From contig NC_077223.1 in assembly GCF_024763615.1 (NCBI RefSeq), positions 62,806,627-62,870,626 of the forward strand: a DNA stretch of 64,000 nucleotides, read 5' to 3'. The position numbers and the translations under genes are program-made. The DNA comes from Phlebotomus papatasi. Taxonomy: Eukaryota; Arthropoda; Insecta; Diptera; Psychodidae. The notes under the pieces are model-generated. The model saw nothing but the letters and a program-made list of their open reading frames with translations, searched no databases and was not told the DNA's origin. Positions 1-11,984 of the stretch are shown in pieces (the stretch's first letter is position 1; the number at the start of each line of letters is the position of its first letter).

Positions 1-1170
1 AATATAAGTTTCTGACGTAATATTAATGCGGTGAAATAAATTGCAAGTTGATTGTAATAATAGGCTGTCGTCCGGTGGGTTACTTTCGGTTGGGTGCTCG
101 CGGAGTTCCCCTCCTGAGGTAAGTTCTTAAGCTGCACTTTTCTTGCACTTTCAATCACCCAATTAGCCCATAGCTCTCTGCATTCGCCATCATTGTCATA
201 TTTCAATTGCATGCTAGCTTCTGCCCACTCAGAATTACCTTCAATAATCTTAAGCTTTAAACTTTAAAGTAAGACTAATGGTTCTCTGGAATAAAAATTC
301 TGGAATAAAAAAAGGTAAAATACTACTTTTACAACATATAATATTTCCTAACAGTTCCAAAATATATTATTATAATTTCATTATTGCATACAGTGTACGA
401 TCTATTCGATGGTTGTTAATTCAGTTGACGAAAAATTTCAAATGGAGCTCACTTAAATTCAACAAAGTTTTTAAAAGAAATTATTTAACACTAAACCTAC
501 CAAGACCGGTCAAATTTACCAGTTTAAAAAATTTTTAAAATAACATATAACATAATAACATTTAAGCGGTACAATGTCACTATTTTAGTGTTTAAATCTT
601 ACTTTCTTCCTCTATTCCCCTGAAAAATCTGCCTCCTATATATTGCCTCCTTTAGCATGTTTGGAGCCAACATTGGTCCTGCGAGCCGGATAGAAAATAT
701 AATTTAAATGTTGTACTTTTATATGCCTTAGGACTTGAATTTTTTTTTTATTAAATTAGAGCATAAATTAGAAAATGCTTTTTTTTACTTTTTGACTAAA
801 TAATAAACAACTATCGAAATATAATACCATTCAATTTGATCGTAATTTACGAAAAGCGCATTGGCCAATTTTTGCAAGTCCCTCAGAACGATAACGTGAA
901 TTTTTTGTACTCGAAAAAAGTAATGCATAAATCCCATTTCCATCAAAATCATTAAATTTATAAAGCTTGTCCTGCGAGGTACGCTTAAATTTAAATTTCA
1001 GCTCTTGAAAGTATTGATTTATTGAGCAATAAAAATATTTGAGAAAAACATTATTGGTTAGAAAATAAAATAGTAATAAACTGATTGGTTACAGGGTGAT
1101 AATATTTAAGGATCAACTGACTAATAATAATTCGGAATTGTATTACTCGCAGATAGAAAAAATAAACTTA
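1..1170. other. Window start, nothing recognised
   Basis: AT-rich, with no repeat or domain-bearing ORF. The 86-codon ORF at 278-538 has random-looking composition. Confidence 0.4.
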
Positions 1171-1838
1171 TAGCGCTGGCACACCTTTTCAATTGAGTGA
1201 AATTCAATCGATTGAAATTTTACCTGTTACTCTTTCAAACTAAAATAAGACATAGGGTAAGTGTGCCAAATTCCGGCCAGCTTGCAATTTCGGCCACCTT
1301 TTTTGTTTCTCGAATTTCCATGAATTTTTATTTTTTGCATACTCTTAAGATTGTACAATGCAAAAATAACAAAAAATGCTTCGACGAACAAGATGATCTA
1401 AAAAAGACATTGGAGGAATTCCGGAAGGGCAAGGAACTATGAGAATGAAGGTGGCCGAAATAGGGCACCAAAGCTATTTCTACATTTTTATTCATTTTAA
1501 AATGTATTAAGAATGATTTTAGAGAAAATAAAGATGATAAACTGTCTACAAGGTTCTAAGCAACACTCCTTAAGTAGAAGGTATAAAAAAAAAATCAATT
1601 TCTATTAAAGATATTACATTTAAAACTTGAGATTTTGTCGCTTGCATGCAACTATGCCGAAATTTGGCACATTTACCCTATTTGTCTGTTTCTGTCAAAT
1701 GGAAATTAGAATTTCAATTTCATTTTCAATTTTCATTTGACAGAAAGGGACAGCTACATCTGACTTCAGTTTGAAAGAGTAAGAAGTAAAATTTCAATCG
1801 ATTGAAATTCACTCAATTGAAAAGGTGTGCTAGCGCCG
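1171..1838. mobile_element. MITE with long GGCACACC terminal inverted repeats
   Basis: Ends read TAGCGCTGGCACACCTTTTC and GAAAAGGTGTGCTAGCGCC, continuing inward through matching TCAATCGATTGAAATT blocks and TCTTTCAAACT/AGTTTGAAAGA. Carries a second MITE at 1255-1678 in its interior. Confidence 0.75.
1255..1678. mobile_element. TA-flanked MITE with GGGTAAGTGTGCC ends, nested
   Basis: 424 bp, ends GGGTAAGTGTGCCAAATTCC and AAATTTGGCACATTTACCC, flanked by TA. Homologous to the element at 55038-55867 and provides the empty site for the two insertions there. Confidence 0.85.
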
Positions 1839-2147
1839 TTAATATTCAAATTAATTCTGAGTTGTTTTCTTCAAGTCTCAAAAATGTAGGTTAGTAAATT
1901 GACTTCCAAGCATTTCAACTCATAAAGTCGAGCAGTTAAGTTCCCCTCAAATATGGCCATTAACGGTCGAATTCGAAATGCACAATTTGGGGTTATGTAA
2001 AGAAAGTTTCCACCCAAAATCAAAACTATTTTTCTCTGGTTTTTCTTGAATAAGCATTATTAACTCTTCTAGAAAAATTTATTTAAAAAATAAATTCTAT
2101 ATTGTTTTCTTGATTTAGAGTAAGTGCATTTCATATAAATTCCGTTA

Positions 2148-2329
2148 GGGGGAAGTGGGGCACCTTTGAAATTGGGATTTTTCTCCTATGTTAAGTGGAA
2201 CTGAGCCATATCAAAATGAAATTTAGCTTGTCAATCTATTTGTGCAGCTAAATTATATCATGATAAGGCTCAACTTTGTTCTCAATAATTGGTGAAAAAT
2301 CCCAATTTCAAAGGTGCCCCACTTCCCCC
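2148..2329. mobile_element. Palindromic TA-flanked MITE (GGGGGAAGTGGGGC ends)
   Basis: 182 bp with about 35-bp near-perfect terminal inverted repeats starting GGGGGAAGTGGGGCACC, flanked by TA (2146-2147, 2330-2331). Confidence 0.85.
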
Positions 2330-2359
2330 TAGGTTTTTTGAAAATATTGATCTCTTGAA

Positions 2360-2518
2360 TACTGGTAAAAATAAAAGGATCAAATTGATCCTTTGCGAAG
2401 GATGGATCAAATTAACATATTTTATTATGATAAATGTGCATTCAGAGCATGAAATTTGATCCATCCTTTGCAAAAGGATCAAATTTGAATCAATTTGATC
2501 CTTATATTTTAACCAGTG
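2360..2518. mobile_element. Palindromic MITE built of GGATCAAATTGATCC, copy 1
   Basis: About 159 bp. Ends ACTGGTAAAAATAAAAGGAT and its complement ending CCAGT; rich in GGATCAAATT in both orientations. A second copy is at 32411-32570. No clear target duplication. Confidence 0.8.
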
Positions 2519-2571
2519 AAGATTGAGAATTGTCACCTATAACCTCAAACATTTCTATATGAGAAGTCGTA

Positions 2572-3500
2572 GGGGAGACAGGGGTAGAATTAGCCAGCAA
2601 ATGAAGCTTTTTTTTTGCGCATGATTTGTGAAAAAATGATAAAGTTTGTCTAATGTTTGTATGTTTCATAAGTAGCATTAAGATATTGGCTGTATAAAAC
2701 CGTATAGTTCAGAGCTCTCAAATCCTTGGCTTTTTCTAGAGAGGATAATGAAAAAAGTATGACACATTGGCTACACCTGCCCCGGCCTGGGTAGATTTAG
2801 CCACTTTCGGGGTGCTATTTGCCACCAGTTTTCCAGACGAAATTTTAAAACTGGAAATACCAAGTGTTATTTCACTTGATCCACTGAAGCCCACTGATAC
2901 TAAATATGTAACTTAAACATAATGAAAAAGACTTTAGCCGACTTTTTATGACATTTTTGTAATTGCGGCAAAATTGATGAAAATATCCTGAAAAAATCTA
3001 TTTCACAAATTTTCCATCCGAATGGCAATATTGCTTGGAATATCAATAGTACTCTTTCATCTAACAATTATCCATGTATTAGTGAAAAATCATTTATAGT
3101 TTTATCCGGCCACGGAAGAGTGGCTACAACTGCCCCGAGGGCTGTTTTAGTGTTTTTCATCTTATATAAAAAATTGGATAATTATTATCCAAGTGAAAAA
3201 TATTTTTTAATTAGGTTTATGAAACCAGAAACGAGGTAAAACTATGAAATCTTGACTACAAACTCAGAAAACCAAATGCTGGTCCAAAAACTGAAACATC
3301 AAAACTGCAGTTTTATACCCATTTTATAAAAATGCTTCTAAATTGTAGGATAACAGGATCAGAGTTATAAATATTTCTGGGAATATGGGGATGTGTTCCT
3401 AATTTCATTAAAAAATACTTTGCTCAAGGTACATTTTAAGGGAACCGAGAAAAATCCACTGTCTACTTCTGCCCCTGGCTAATTGTACCCCGGTCTCCCC
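2572..3500. mobile_element. TA-flanked 0.93-kb element with GGGGAGAC ends
   Basis: Ends GGGGAGACAGGGGTAGAATT and CCCCGGTCTCCCC with TA on each side. The interior repeats the end motif in both orientations (for example CTACACCTGCCCCGGCC and GGCTACAACTGCCCCGA). No coding capacity seen. Confidence 0.75.
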
Positions 3501-3677
3501 TACAATTCTTACTCTTTATTAATAAATTATATGAATTGAAATTGTGCTTTCGTCTAAATTCGATGTTTGTTTATCTCTATTTATCAAAACAAAATATAGT
3601 TATTGATTTTTTAAGGTAATCGAAATCTGTAAAATTATGCAAATATGGCAACCCTAATCGATGAATCATTGTTAAAC

Positions 3678-4911
3678 CAGAGGAACCAACATATAAGGAA
3701 AAAGTCGTTTTTCTGCTTTTGTAGTGGTAGTCGCCAGGATTTGAAAAAAAACGTCGCCAAGATTGCTTTTTAAAGCCAATTTGTGAAGTTCAATTAATGA
3801 AATTTCACTAAAAATTGGTGTAAACATAAAGAAAATAGTTTTTAGAATTAGTTTTGTGACATAGAATTGGTTAAAAGGCATGATTTGATAGCAAAAATAG
3901 GCTAAATACGGCCAGCCTAGCGACTTTTGCAACATTTCATAATTCGTGGAAAATTATTAAAATCACGTGGAAAATCTGTGATTTGTAAATTGGAACAGAA
4001 AATTGGGGAGTTTTGGAAGCTCTTCTGGCTATTTCTTTTTTAAATTATCCGTGGAAAATCTTCTAAAAATTGCCTTGAAAAAGTGCCTGCTTTGCTCGAA
4101 GAAATGCACCAAGACGGTTCAATTGTCAAATAGAAGATGGCGGACAGTGCCCTTTCGGACATTTCTCTTGATGTTTTCACGTCATTTTGCACGGAAGTAA
4201 GCAAATTCCCGTAGTTAATTCATCAAAAATTATTAAAGAAGTGGTCAGTGAAGTGACTTGTGGGAAAATTCTGTGAATTTTACTGTTTTTTCTTGTGTTT
4301 TTTTTAGTGTGAAAACTGCCCTCGAAAATTGCCCTGCAGACCGTATTTGTCATCTGTTTTGGGGCTCTCGGTGGCTTTTTTTTTAGACATCCTGATACTC
4401 TATCTTCTCGGGAAGAAGCCCTAGAAGTTCTAGGTAGCCTCCCAGAGAATCCGTGTACTGTTAGGAAGCCTTCCGGACACAGAAACTAATTCCATTATAT
4501 GACCAGAAGTGTCATTGACTAGAAAGAAATTCCTTTTTGTCCTTCAAGAATTGTAAAAATTTCATATCCTTTGCACTGTAAGGATTCTAGAATAGTTTCT
4601 TTTTCTTTGTAAAGGAAAAAGAGAACAAAAAAGTTACAAGAAAGATTAAAATTTTCCAATTTTCTATCAGTGTTCGTTAACCCATTGTCTTTTGGTCTCG
4701 AAAAAACCTGCAAATTTCACAAATTTATCACAATTATCATATTTTTTAACTTTATTAGCTCTCTCTCAACAAAGTTAGGCAAGAAGAATACCTAAAGAAT
4801 AATTAAAATTCCTAAAAACACTAAAAAAATAAATACAACATCAGCCACTTTTTTTAGGGTTGCCAGATTTGAATGCAAAAATGACTTTTTCCTTTAGTAG
4901 TGGTTCCTCTG
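3678..4911. mobile_element. Non-autonomous hAT-like element, 1.23 kb
   Basis: Ends CAGAGGAACCA and TGGTTCCTCTG, extending to GAAAAAGTC/GACTTTTTC. Directly flanked by GTTAAAC on both sides (3671-3677, 4912-4918). The short terminal repeat and 7-bp duplication fit hAT-type insertion, although 8 bp is usual. No transposase fragment recognised. Confidence 0.7.
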
Positions 4912-4955
4912 GTTAAACTACTGTGAAACAAAAACAAACTTTATGCTTTTGAGAC

Positions 4956-5195
4956 ACCTTTTAGCTCGGTATAATTTCATGAAATCAAAATTCGTGTCCC
5001 TTTCCTTCTCAAGAGATTTCCATAAGTCTCTCCTACTCTTTCTGTCTCAAAATTAGATTGAACTTAAATTGAATTAAAAATGAAGAAAAACAACATAGAT
5101 ATACCTGGGATAGACATATGCCAAGCTTTTAAGAAAAAAAATAGATGTGAATTTCGATTACATGAAATTTTCCTGATCTAAAAGGTGTGCCAAAG
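4956..5195. repeat. Eroded inverted-repeat element (ACACCTTTTAG ends)
   Basis: Left end ACACCTTTTAGCTCGG with TTTCATGAAAT; right end CATGAAATTTTCC then CTAAAAGGTGTG. A related but diverged copy seems to lie at about 49430-49640. Confidence 0.4.
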
Positions 5196-5199
5196 CCAT

Positions 5200-6830
5200 T
5201 AGAAAGTGTAATAAAGTGCATAAAATGTAACATTTTGAAGCATATTATTACTTTCCTGATTCTTATCCACTAACTCACTTTTTCCGCGTAACCTTTTAAC
5301 TACTCAAACTCCACGAGAGAGCCATTTCCACAATCCTAATTTTCAACTTCTCACCACACTGGCAGCCAAACGGTGAGAGATATTGACTTACGGTCTTCGA
5401 TGACCCCCACAACTCAATAACGTTCTAGCGAAATAACTTACTTAAATTACCGCCCCCCCTTCATTATCTCTCAAAATATGATTTTTTGACTTATCTCAAA
5501 ATTGGCCTAGGCCATTTCGAATTGAAATTGACGTTATTTTCTGTCAATCAAATGTCACTTTAAAATTAAAATTCACCAAATCGAAAAGCTCTCTACAAAG
5601 CATTAAATTATATTTTTTAATTTTAAATTTAATATAAGCTATTTGGAATTCAAAAATCTCGTAAAGCTGTCAGCTTGGCCCATTAAAAGCTCAGAACAGC
5701 CTCTGGAAGGTGTTAATGTGTTTTTTCCAGTATCAGAAAGCACCTTTGCCGTCCTGTTCTGGCTCACGCGACAAAATTAATGATCTCTCATTTGGGGGAC
5801 TGCCGGAGGAATTTGTGTTGTTCTGCGCGATATTGTCTTCCGTTTAGGGCGATTGGGGCCATTTGAGTGGGTGGCACTCAACTAATTGCCAGTGACAGTG
5901 GAATCAGATAAGCCATTTGCAACTTATGCGTTCTCATGCACCACGGTTACCTTCCCTCTGGTCTTTGGCGTCCTTTCGGTCTCCCCCGCATCCAAAGAGA
6001 CTGCCACATACGATCACGCACTCAACTGATATAGCGCCCTCAAACCCGACAACATATTTAGACAATTTATTTATTTTCAAATTGCCAGCAACAAATTAAA
6101 TTAATTCCAACATGATATGTTTCTTTTTTTTTATTTCTACAGGGACCCTGGGTATGGTTTGAAAACACTAAAAGCGCGATAAGTAAATGCATCATGATGC
6201 AATTCTTACCTCAAGTGGCCAACAATAAAAGTGGACTAGAAGGAGCTTTAAATAAATTCCCTGAGAGAGATTGATTGATGGATTGTCGAGCTAAATTATT
6301 TGGCTTTTTTGACAAGTCAACCAAGAATTTCCATCTAATGGACCAAGCTACCGTCACCTGAGAAAGCTCTTAAGCTTTCAGGTAATGTTTCTGTAAGAGG
6401 AAAAAATCCACGTAACAAGAAGTTTTAAGCGTCGAGTGACATGTTGAGAACAATGGTAATTAATTGAATTGTAATGTAGAGTAATTCTCAAGCTACTATA
6501 AAATATGCTTTTATCACCTTGAGAATAATTTAAAGGTTTGAATGGGAAAATGAAGAGAGATATATTGGAATTTTGCCAGCTACAATTTGACAAATTCACG
6601 TTAATTGTTTTCAATAAATTTCACAGATATTTTACAAGAACAAATAAATTCCACAAATTCCAGTTCATATCATATCTCGACACTGTTACTGAAAATTTTC
6701 ATGAAAGATTCGCAATTTTCAGAGTTTATTGAAAGTTTGCAAGATCACTTATGAGATTCTTACAAATTTATATAGTCAAATTGCATCGCTGTATCACTTT
6801 ATTCGTATTTTTTCGTAATACGATTATTCT
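5200..6830. other. Intergenic, partly GC-richer (5640-6060)
   Basis: No gene found. 5370-5415 shares a short inverted block (TTGACTTACGG, CATCGA) with 53975-54025. The GC-richer part may be unique regulatory DNA. Confidence 0.3.
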
Positions 6831-6834
6831 TCTA

Positions 6835-7086
6835 CACTGAGAGAAATCCGAAAAAGTTAAAATAACATTCCGGAAATGTTAATTATACCCTGCATTATTG
6901 ATCCGAAATCTGTGTAAATATTATGCTTTTAAGGTATATTATGGGTTAAAGTTACCCTTTTTCATGTTAATTTTACACTTAAAAAGGTGTAAAATTAAAA
7001 TTAAAAAATGTTGATATATTTTTACACCTAAAAAGTGTTAAATTTATGAGGAAAAAAAGTTAATCGCACTCTCTTTTTTCTCAGTG
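6835..7086. mobile_element. TA-flanked MITE, CACTGAGAG family, copy 1
   Basis: 252 bp. Ends CACTGAGAGAAATCCG and TTTTTTCTCAGTG with a TA duplication. Related copies at 11391-11665, 18861-19084 and 19271-19390. Confidence 0.85.
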
Positions 7087-8390
7087 TAGGTTTTGTTCAA
7101 CCACTTAGGGAGATCCCTAATGAAATTTTCAATGAAAAATCAAACAATTTCCGTACTTTAAAACTCCCTCTTGCGATCATGACAAACCGTGTAGTTGGTG
7201 TAGATCACAAACGATCTGTTAATATGAAAATGAGGCGTTTGTTTCCATATTCATTGGAATATAGGAGATCAATCAAGTTTTGCTCAATCAACAAGATCAC
7301 CGCTTATTTCTAATTTACCCACTTGACCAATCACAGTTCAATTTGCATACATGATAGTCCTCTCCCGAAAGCTCCTAATGAAGCTTTCAATAAGCTCCTG
7401 ACCCAATTCCCGTGTGGCTGATTGTGTCGGTGAAAGGATTTTTGCAGGTAATTCTAATTAAAGTTACCTCCATATAGCATCACATAAAGAGACTTTCAAG
7501 TACATTCTTGTACAAAAGTGATAGAGGTAATATGGTGATGGGGAGATCTGGCAGAGAGGCCACAGTGCGCGCAAACAAATGGATTTGTGAGCCGGTAAAA
7601 ACAAGAAATTCCTCTTTACCGTGAAACATGTTAAAGCTACTCTTAAACTACTGTTAAATGCCTGGCGACAAACACGCTGAAGATATTGCATAATGCTGAC
7701 CAATTTATGATCTGCTCACAATACAAAATCCAACTGGGATAATATATGAGATGGTGATAAAAAGAGATGGACATTTTCAGCCATGAAAATAGTCACTTGA
7801 TTTAATTTCTATCAATTTTATCTTCTTCATCCAACTCCAAGTGTCGCCACAGACAACTTTTCCTCCTGCAATTAACAATGAGACAACAATTTAGGTCAAA
7901 CAAATGAATTAAATCACCACAAATAAACCCGAGTTATTTATTGAATTATCACCATGATCGATTGCAACTTTATTAGATGCTTCTTGGTGATCGCTGAAAT
8001 CGTTAACGAACCAAGTGGATTAACTTAGTTTGTGACTGAGGAAATTCGTCTCATAAATTTTTTACCAAGGTTCTTGGACTTAATTTGCAAACAAATTCAA
8101 AATTCTTCATTTTCTGATGCACTTCCTCTGGTCAGAGATCGACAGTGATCACTTAATCTTGATCAATGATGTAAAACAACTTGTTCATATTCATTGATTA
8201 CACATAAATAAAACTGATAAGAATCGCAAAACTTAAAAATAATAATGAAATGTGTTTCAAAATTCCGATGGTTTTGGTATTTTATTTATTCTTAGATAAT
8301 TGTTTACTAATCTGGTTTTATGTTAAACATATATGTCTAACGCACCATAATTTTTGTTTCACAAATATTATGTTTTCGAAACCGCTTATA
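7087..8390. other. Intergenic, nothing recognised
   Basis: Non-repetitive AT-rich DNA with no coding or RNA signature. The minus-strand ORF at 7703-7464 has no family resemblance. Confidence 0.4.
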
Positions 8391-8729
8391 CAGTAGAACC
8401 CCGCTATAGGCCATCGCTCTATGGTCCACAATTTATCAACCGTTGATTTCAAAACACTGATTTTAAGTTAGGTTATGTTTTTTAGTACACGACATGCAAT
8501 GTTGTCATAATTATTTTAATATTTTTGGCAAACTTTATTGAATAGCTGTGATAATTGTGATCCATAATAAAGAGAGCGAGGACAAGTACCACAATCGCAA
8601 AGAAAGTGGAAGCCGTTGAGCAATTTCAATACTAAAAGTCGTTGATAATTTTAAAAAAATGACATGGACTATAGTGCGACTCAAGTGTCAAATTTGGAAC
8701 CAAATATGGCCTATAGCGAGGCTCTACTG
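8391..8729. mobile_element. TA-flanked MITE with CAGTAGAACC ends
   Basis: 339 bp. Ends CAGTAGAACCCCGCTATAGG and CCTATAGCGAGGCTCTACTG, TA on both sides. The next element begins 2 bp further on. Confidence 0.82.
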
Positions 8730-8731
8730 TA

Positions 8732-8880
8732 ATGCCCAGTGCACAATATCTGTTGTTTACAAACATGTTTTCAAAATTGCCTACCTATAAGAGTGAGCGA
8801 GCTAATTAAATGTCGATTTCATTTACTCTTACTGAAATATAAAAAATGCTTACAAAACAAGAGTTATTGTCCGTCCGTTG
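8732..8880. mobile_element. 148-bp palindromic MITE family, copy 1 (decayed)
   Basis: Degenerate copy with the family core TTTACAAACATGTTTTCAAA and a central GAGTGAGCGAG. Best copies are at 18638, 29339, 31198 and 62276. Confidence 0.65.
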
Positions 8881-9179
8881 AACAATAATTTGTAAAAACA
8901 AAAACAAAAATTAAATAAAAAAACCATGTAAACAGTAATATAAGTAAAATAGGATTTAGTTTTTAACCATTCTAAAACTGTATATCTTCGAAAATAATAT
9001 CACTTTAAGACCATGAAAGATCCAGTAATCCAAATCCAAATTATAAAGCGTGTGCACGCTGAAACTTCTCTATTGAATAATGGCTCTCAAAAATTAACCA
9101 CAGCATATAAAACAAAAACAGAAATATTTTCGGAGAGATAATTTTATTGGGATTTTTCTGGGATTTTAATAATTTTTTT

Positions 9180-9825
9180 TTAGACCAATAGCTTCTCGCC
9201 AAATTCTCGAACCTACTTCTTAATTCCGTGTATTAAGGAGTTGGCAAACCCATCTTCACGGTAATGGATGGCTTTCTTCCACTTCCTCTCGAAATCCGGC
9301 AAGTTTTCGGCTGTTTGACCCTTCTTCCTGAGATCTGTTTTAAAAATTCCCAAGAATTTCACAATCTTCCGGAGTTCAGGATAGGCTAAACATCTTTCCC
9401 AAAACCTTGGAATCCTTTGAAAAGATGATCGTTAAGTTTCCGCGACCTTGTTTTAACATTTTGACGGTGTTTGTCGGTCCGATAGGGAGCAGCCTGAGCT
9501 TTGTTGGTTATCTAACCATTCCTCTACTTGATTTTATGGACCAAGCTCCAATGTATTCTCATCTTTTTGCTAACATCTCGCACGGAAAGATTGATTTGCT
9601 TCTCGAAAAGCTCAGGTACTTCCTTTTCCATCCCCTTGTCCTGAATCCCAGACTTTAGGGTACTTCCTCCTGGCTTCTTAGCAACAGTCTTGAGTTCTTT
9701 GAACTGAATTATAATCTTCCGGATAGTGGAGCGGAACACTTCCCGGTCAATTTCGCGATTTTAGCATAACTCGTATTTGAATTTTTGAGATTATTGTCAA
9801 CTTTTAGTCCTTGCATGCTCTCCAT
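9180..9825 (-). pseudogene. Mariner-family transposase relic, catalytic core deleted
   Basis: Minus strand. Begins MESMQGL at 9825. It shows the two helix-turn-helix parts (FRSTIRKIIIQFKEL; LSVRDVSKKMRIHWSLVHKI), the linker (AAPYRTDKHRQNVKTRSRKL) and the family C-terminus (DFERKWKKAIHY, then IHGIKK). At least two frameshifts and internal stops are present. The segment with the catalytic acidic residues (normally about 150 residues) is missing between the linker and the C-terminal block. About 646 bp against roughly 1 kb for an intact gene. Terminal repeats not identified. Confidence 0.82.
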
Positions 9826-9829
9826 CTTC

Positions 9830-11050
9830 TTATAATTACTCAGTCAAAAATCAATAATTTTTAACAAGAATTTTACCTAAAGAATGCTAATTAAATTCTT
9901 TTGAAACGACGCCGACGAAAAAGAAAACAAAATCCAAAGACTAATTTTTATAAAGATTTAGATTTCTACTGGACAAAGGTTAGAATTCTACAATCAATTT
10001 TTTTACTGACCAAGTTTAAATTTTTGTTTTATATTGTTCGGTCAAGAAAATTTCATTAAATCTAAATGTCACATCCTTTCTTTATCAAATATTTGGCTTT
10101 ACGAACCCATGACTTAGACTTAGATTCTTGGGTAAAATGGGGTATTTGAAATCATGTCTAAATTGGAACTTGGAGATTTCTTAACAGTTTTAGATGGACA
10201 AAGGAGAAAACAACGAAGTACTCTCACTCAAATGTAAAGTCTTGTACTTCTTTGCGATTTTGATTTTCTCTTTGACCATTCTAAAACAATGATAAAATCT
10301 GAAAATTCCAAAATAGACATGATACCGAATTACACCATTTTACCTTATATCTCGAAAGCACTTTTGCATCATTTTCCCTTTACCGGTTCACAACCGATTT
10401 AAACCTATTCATAAATCAGTCAAAAGATTACCCACGATAGATTAGAAGTACAAATGATTTTCTGATAAAAAATAAAATCGGTTCATAATCGGTTTGTTAC
10501 CACTTCATAACCAATTTCAAAAGGTTTGAACTTGTTAAAATTCGAAGACCTTTTTAACGAACACAAACATGGTACCATTCGGTTGATAGATGCTCTCTCT
10601 AAAAGAGCCTTTTGCACATATGACATTGAAAAACCTTTATTAGGAATTATTCAAGAGCTTTTTCGTATTTATAAACGGAATGTTCGCATAGACAGAGTCT
10701 AAAACAATGAAAAAAATCGCATTATCGAGGAATCCCAAAAAATGGTTTTGGTGAGGGGAGAAGGAAAAAAAGAAGGACATGTCAATGGTTTTTGGGTTAA
10801 CTTATATGGGGGCCCCGAAGATCCAAAGTTTCTACCTAACCGTTTGTCATCTAGATGTGTTAATATATATAAAGAACAAAATTAAAAAATTAAAAAAGTA
10901 CAGTAAAATTAATAAATTTCTTTATTTTTCGATTTATGCAGTTGTCAAAAAAAATAGATTTAACTCTTCCTTTAATGTAAATTCATGTAAAACATAGTGA
11001 AAATTAATAAGAAAAACTGTACAAAAACAAATCATAAAGGGAAAATCTTT
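9830..11050. other. Intergenic; scattered ACCGATT words
   Basis: 10380-10530 repeats ACCGATTTAAACC/AATCGGTT words, also seen at 54690-54870, so probably a decayed dispersed repeat. No gene. Confidence 0.35.
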
Positions 11051-11053
11051 CTA

Positions 11054-11248
11054 GGGAGAAGTGGAGCACTTTTGAAACTGTTTTTTCCCCTATTTTTAAA
11101 TGGAACTAAACCTTACCATGATATAATTTAGCTCGACAAATTGATTGTGAAGCCAAATTACTTTACAATAAACCTCAATTTCTTTTGAAAATGGGAGAAA
11201 AGACCCAATTTCAAAGTAGCCCCAATTCAAAGGTACCCCACTTCCCCC
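11054..11248. mobile_element. TA-flanked MITE (GGGAGAAGTGGAGC/GGGGGAAGTGGGG family)
   Basis: 195 bp, related to 2148-2329. The right end duplicates the TTTCAAAG-GCCCC module. TA at 11052-11053 and 11249-11250. Confidence 0.75.
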
Positions 11249-11390
11249 TACACTTAAAAAACGTTAAACCATTTCCCTTTCATCTTTATACTTAACAGGG
11301 GTTGTGAAGAACCTCAATGAGTGTTGGATCTGAGGTTTGGTTGATACGACTGTTAGATTTGCGTTGTAGTAACACTCATTTCGTGTTCTG

Positions 11391-11665
11391 CACTGAGTGA
11401 GAGAAATCCGAAGAAGTCAAAATAACTTTCCGGAAATGTTAATTTTACCCTGCAGGATTGATCTGAAATCGGTGTAAATATTACCCTTTGTAGGTGTATT
11501 ATGGGTTAAAGTTACCCTTTTTCATGTTGATTTTACCCCTTTTTTGAGGTTGATCACCTTTTTTAAGGTGTAAAATTAACAAAAAAATGTTGATATATTT
11601 TTACACCCGAAAAGTGTTAAATTTATGACAAAAAAAGTTAATCGTAGCCTCTTTTTTTCTCAGTG
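11391..11665. mobile_element. CACTGAGAG-family MITE, copy 2
   Basis: 275 bp. Left end CACTGAGTGAGAGAAATCCG (with a GAGT duplication relative to copy 1), right end TTTTTTTCTCAGTG followed by TA. The left TA has mutated. Confidence 0.8.
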
Positions 11666-11984
11666 TAGTAACACGAAACCTTAGTAGAGATGTATTTCAA
11701 TAAAACTGTCATACTGGGGGGGTTTGTTACCATCGTTTTATTAGAGGTCCTTTGTGTAAATTTCCCTTACCTAATCCTTTACTGCTAAATTTTACATACT
11801 AGATATTCTCGAGAACCAGCCTGAGTTTATTTGGACCAAAGAGATCGACATTTTATTTACTAAAGAAACAAACACAGTATCAAAGTATTAAATCATCCTC
11901 ATGAAACATCCTAAAAATTACTAATCATGGTCCTAAATCAAAAAAGTTCTCTGGCTTATTGTGCTGTAATAAGTAGACCAATTA

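Noticed and set aside
9407..9658. 83-codon plus-strand ORF
   Set aside because: It is antisense to the mariner transposase relic, which explains the open frame.
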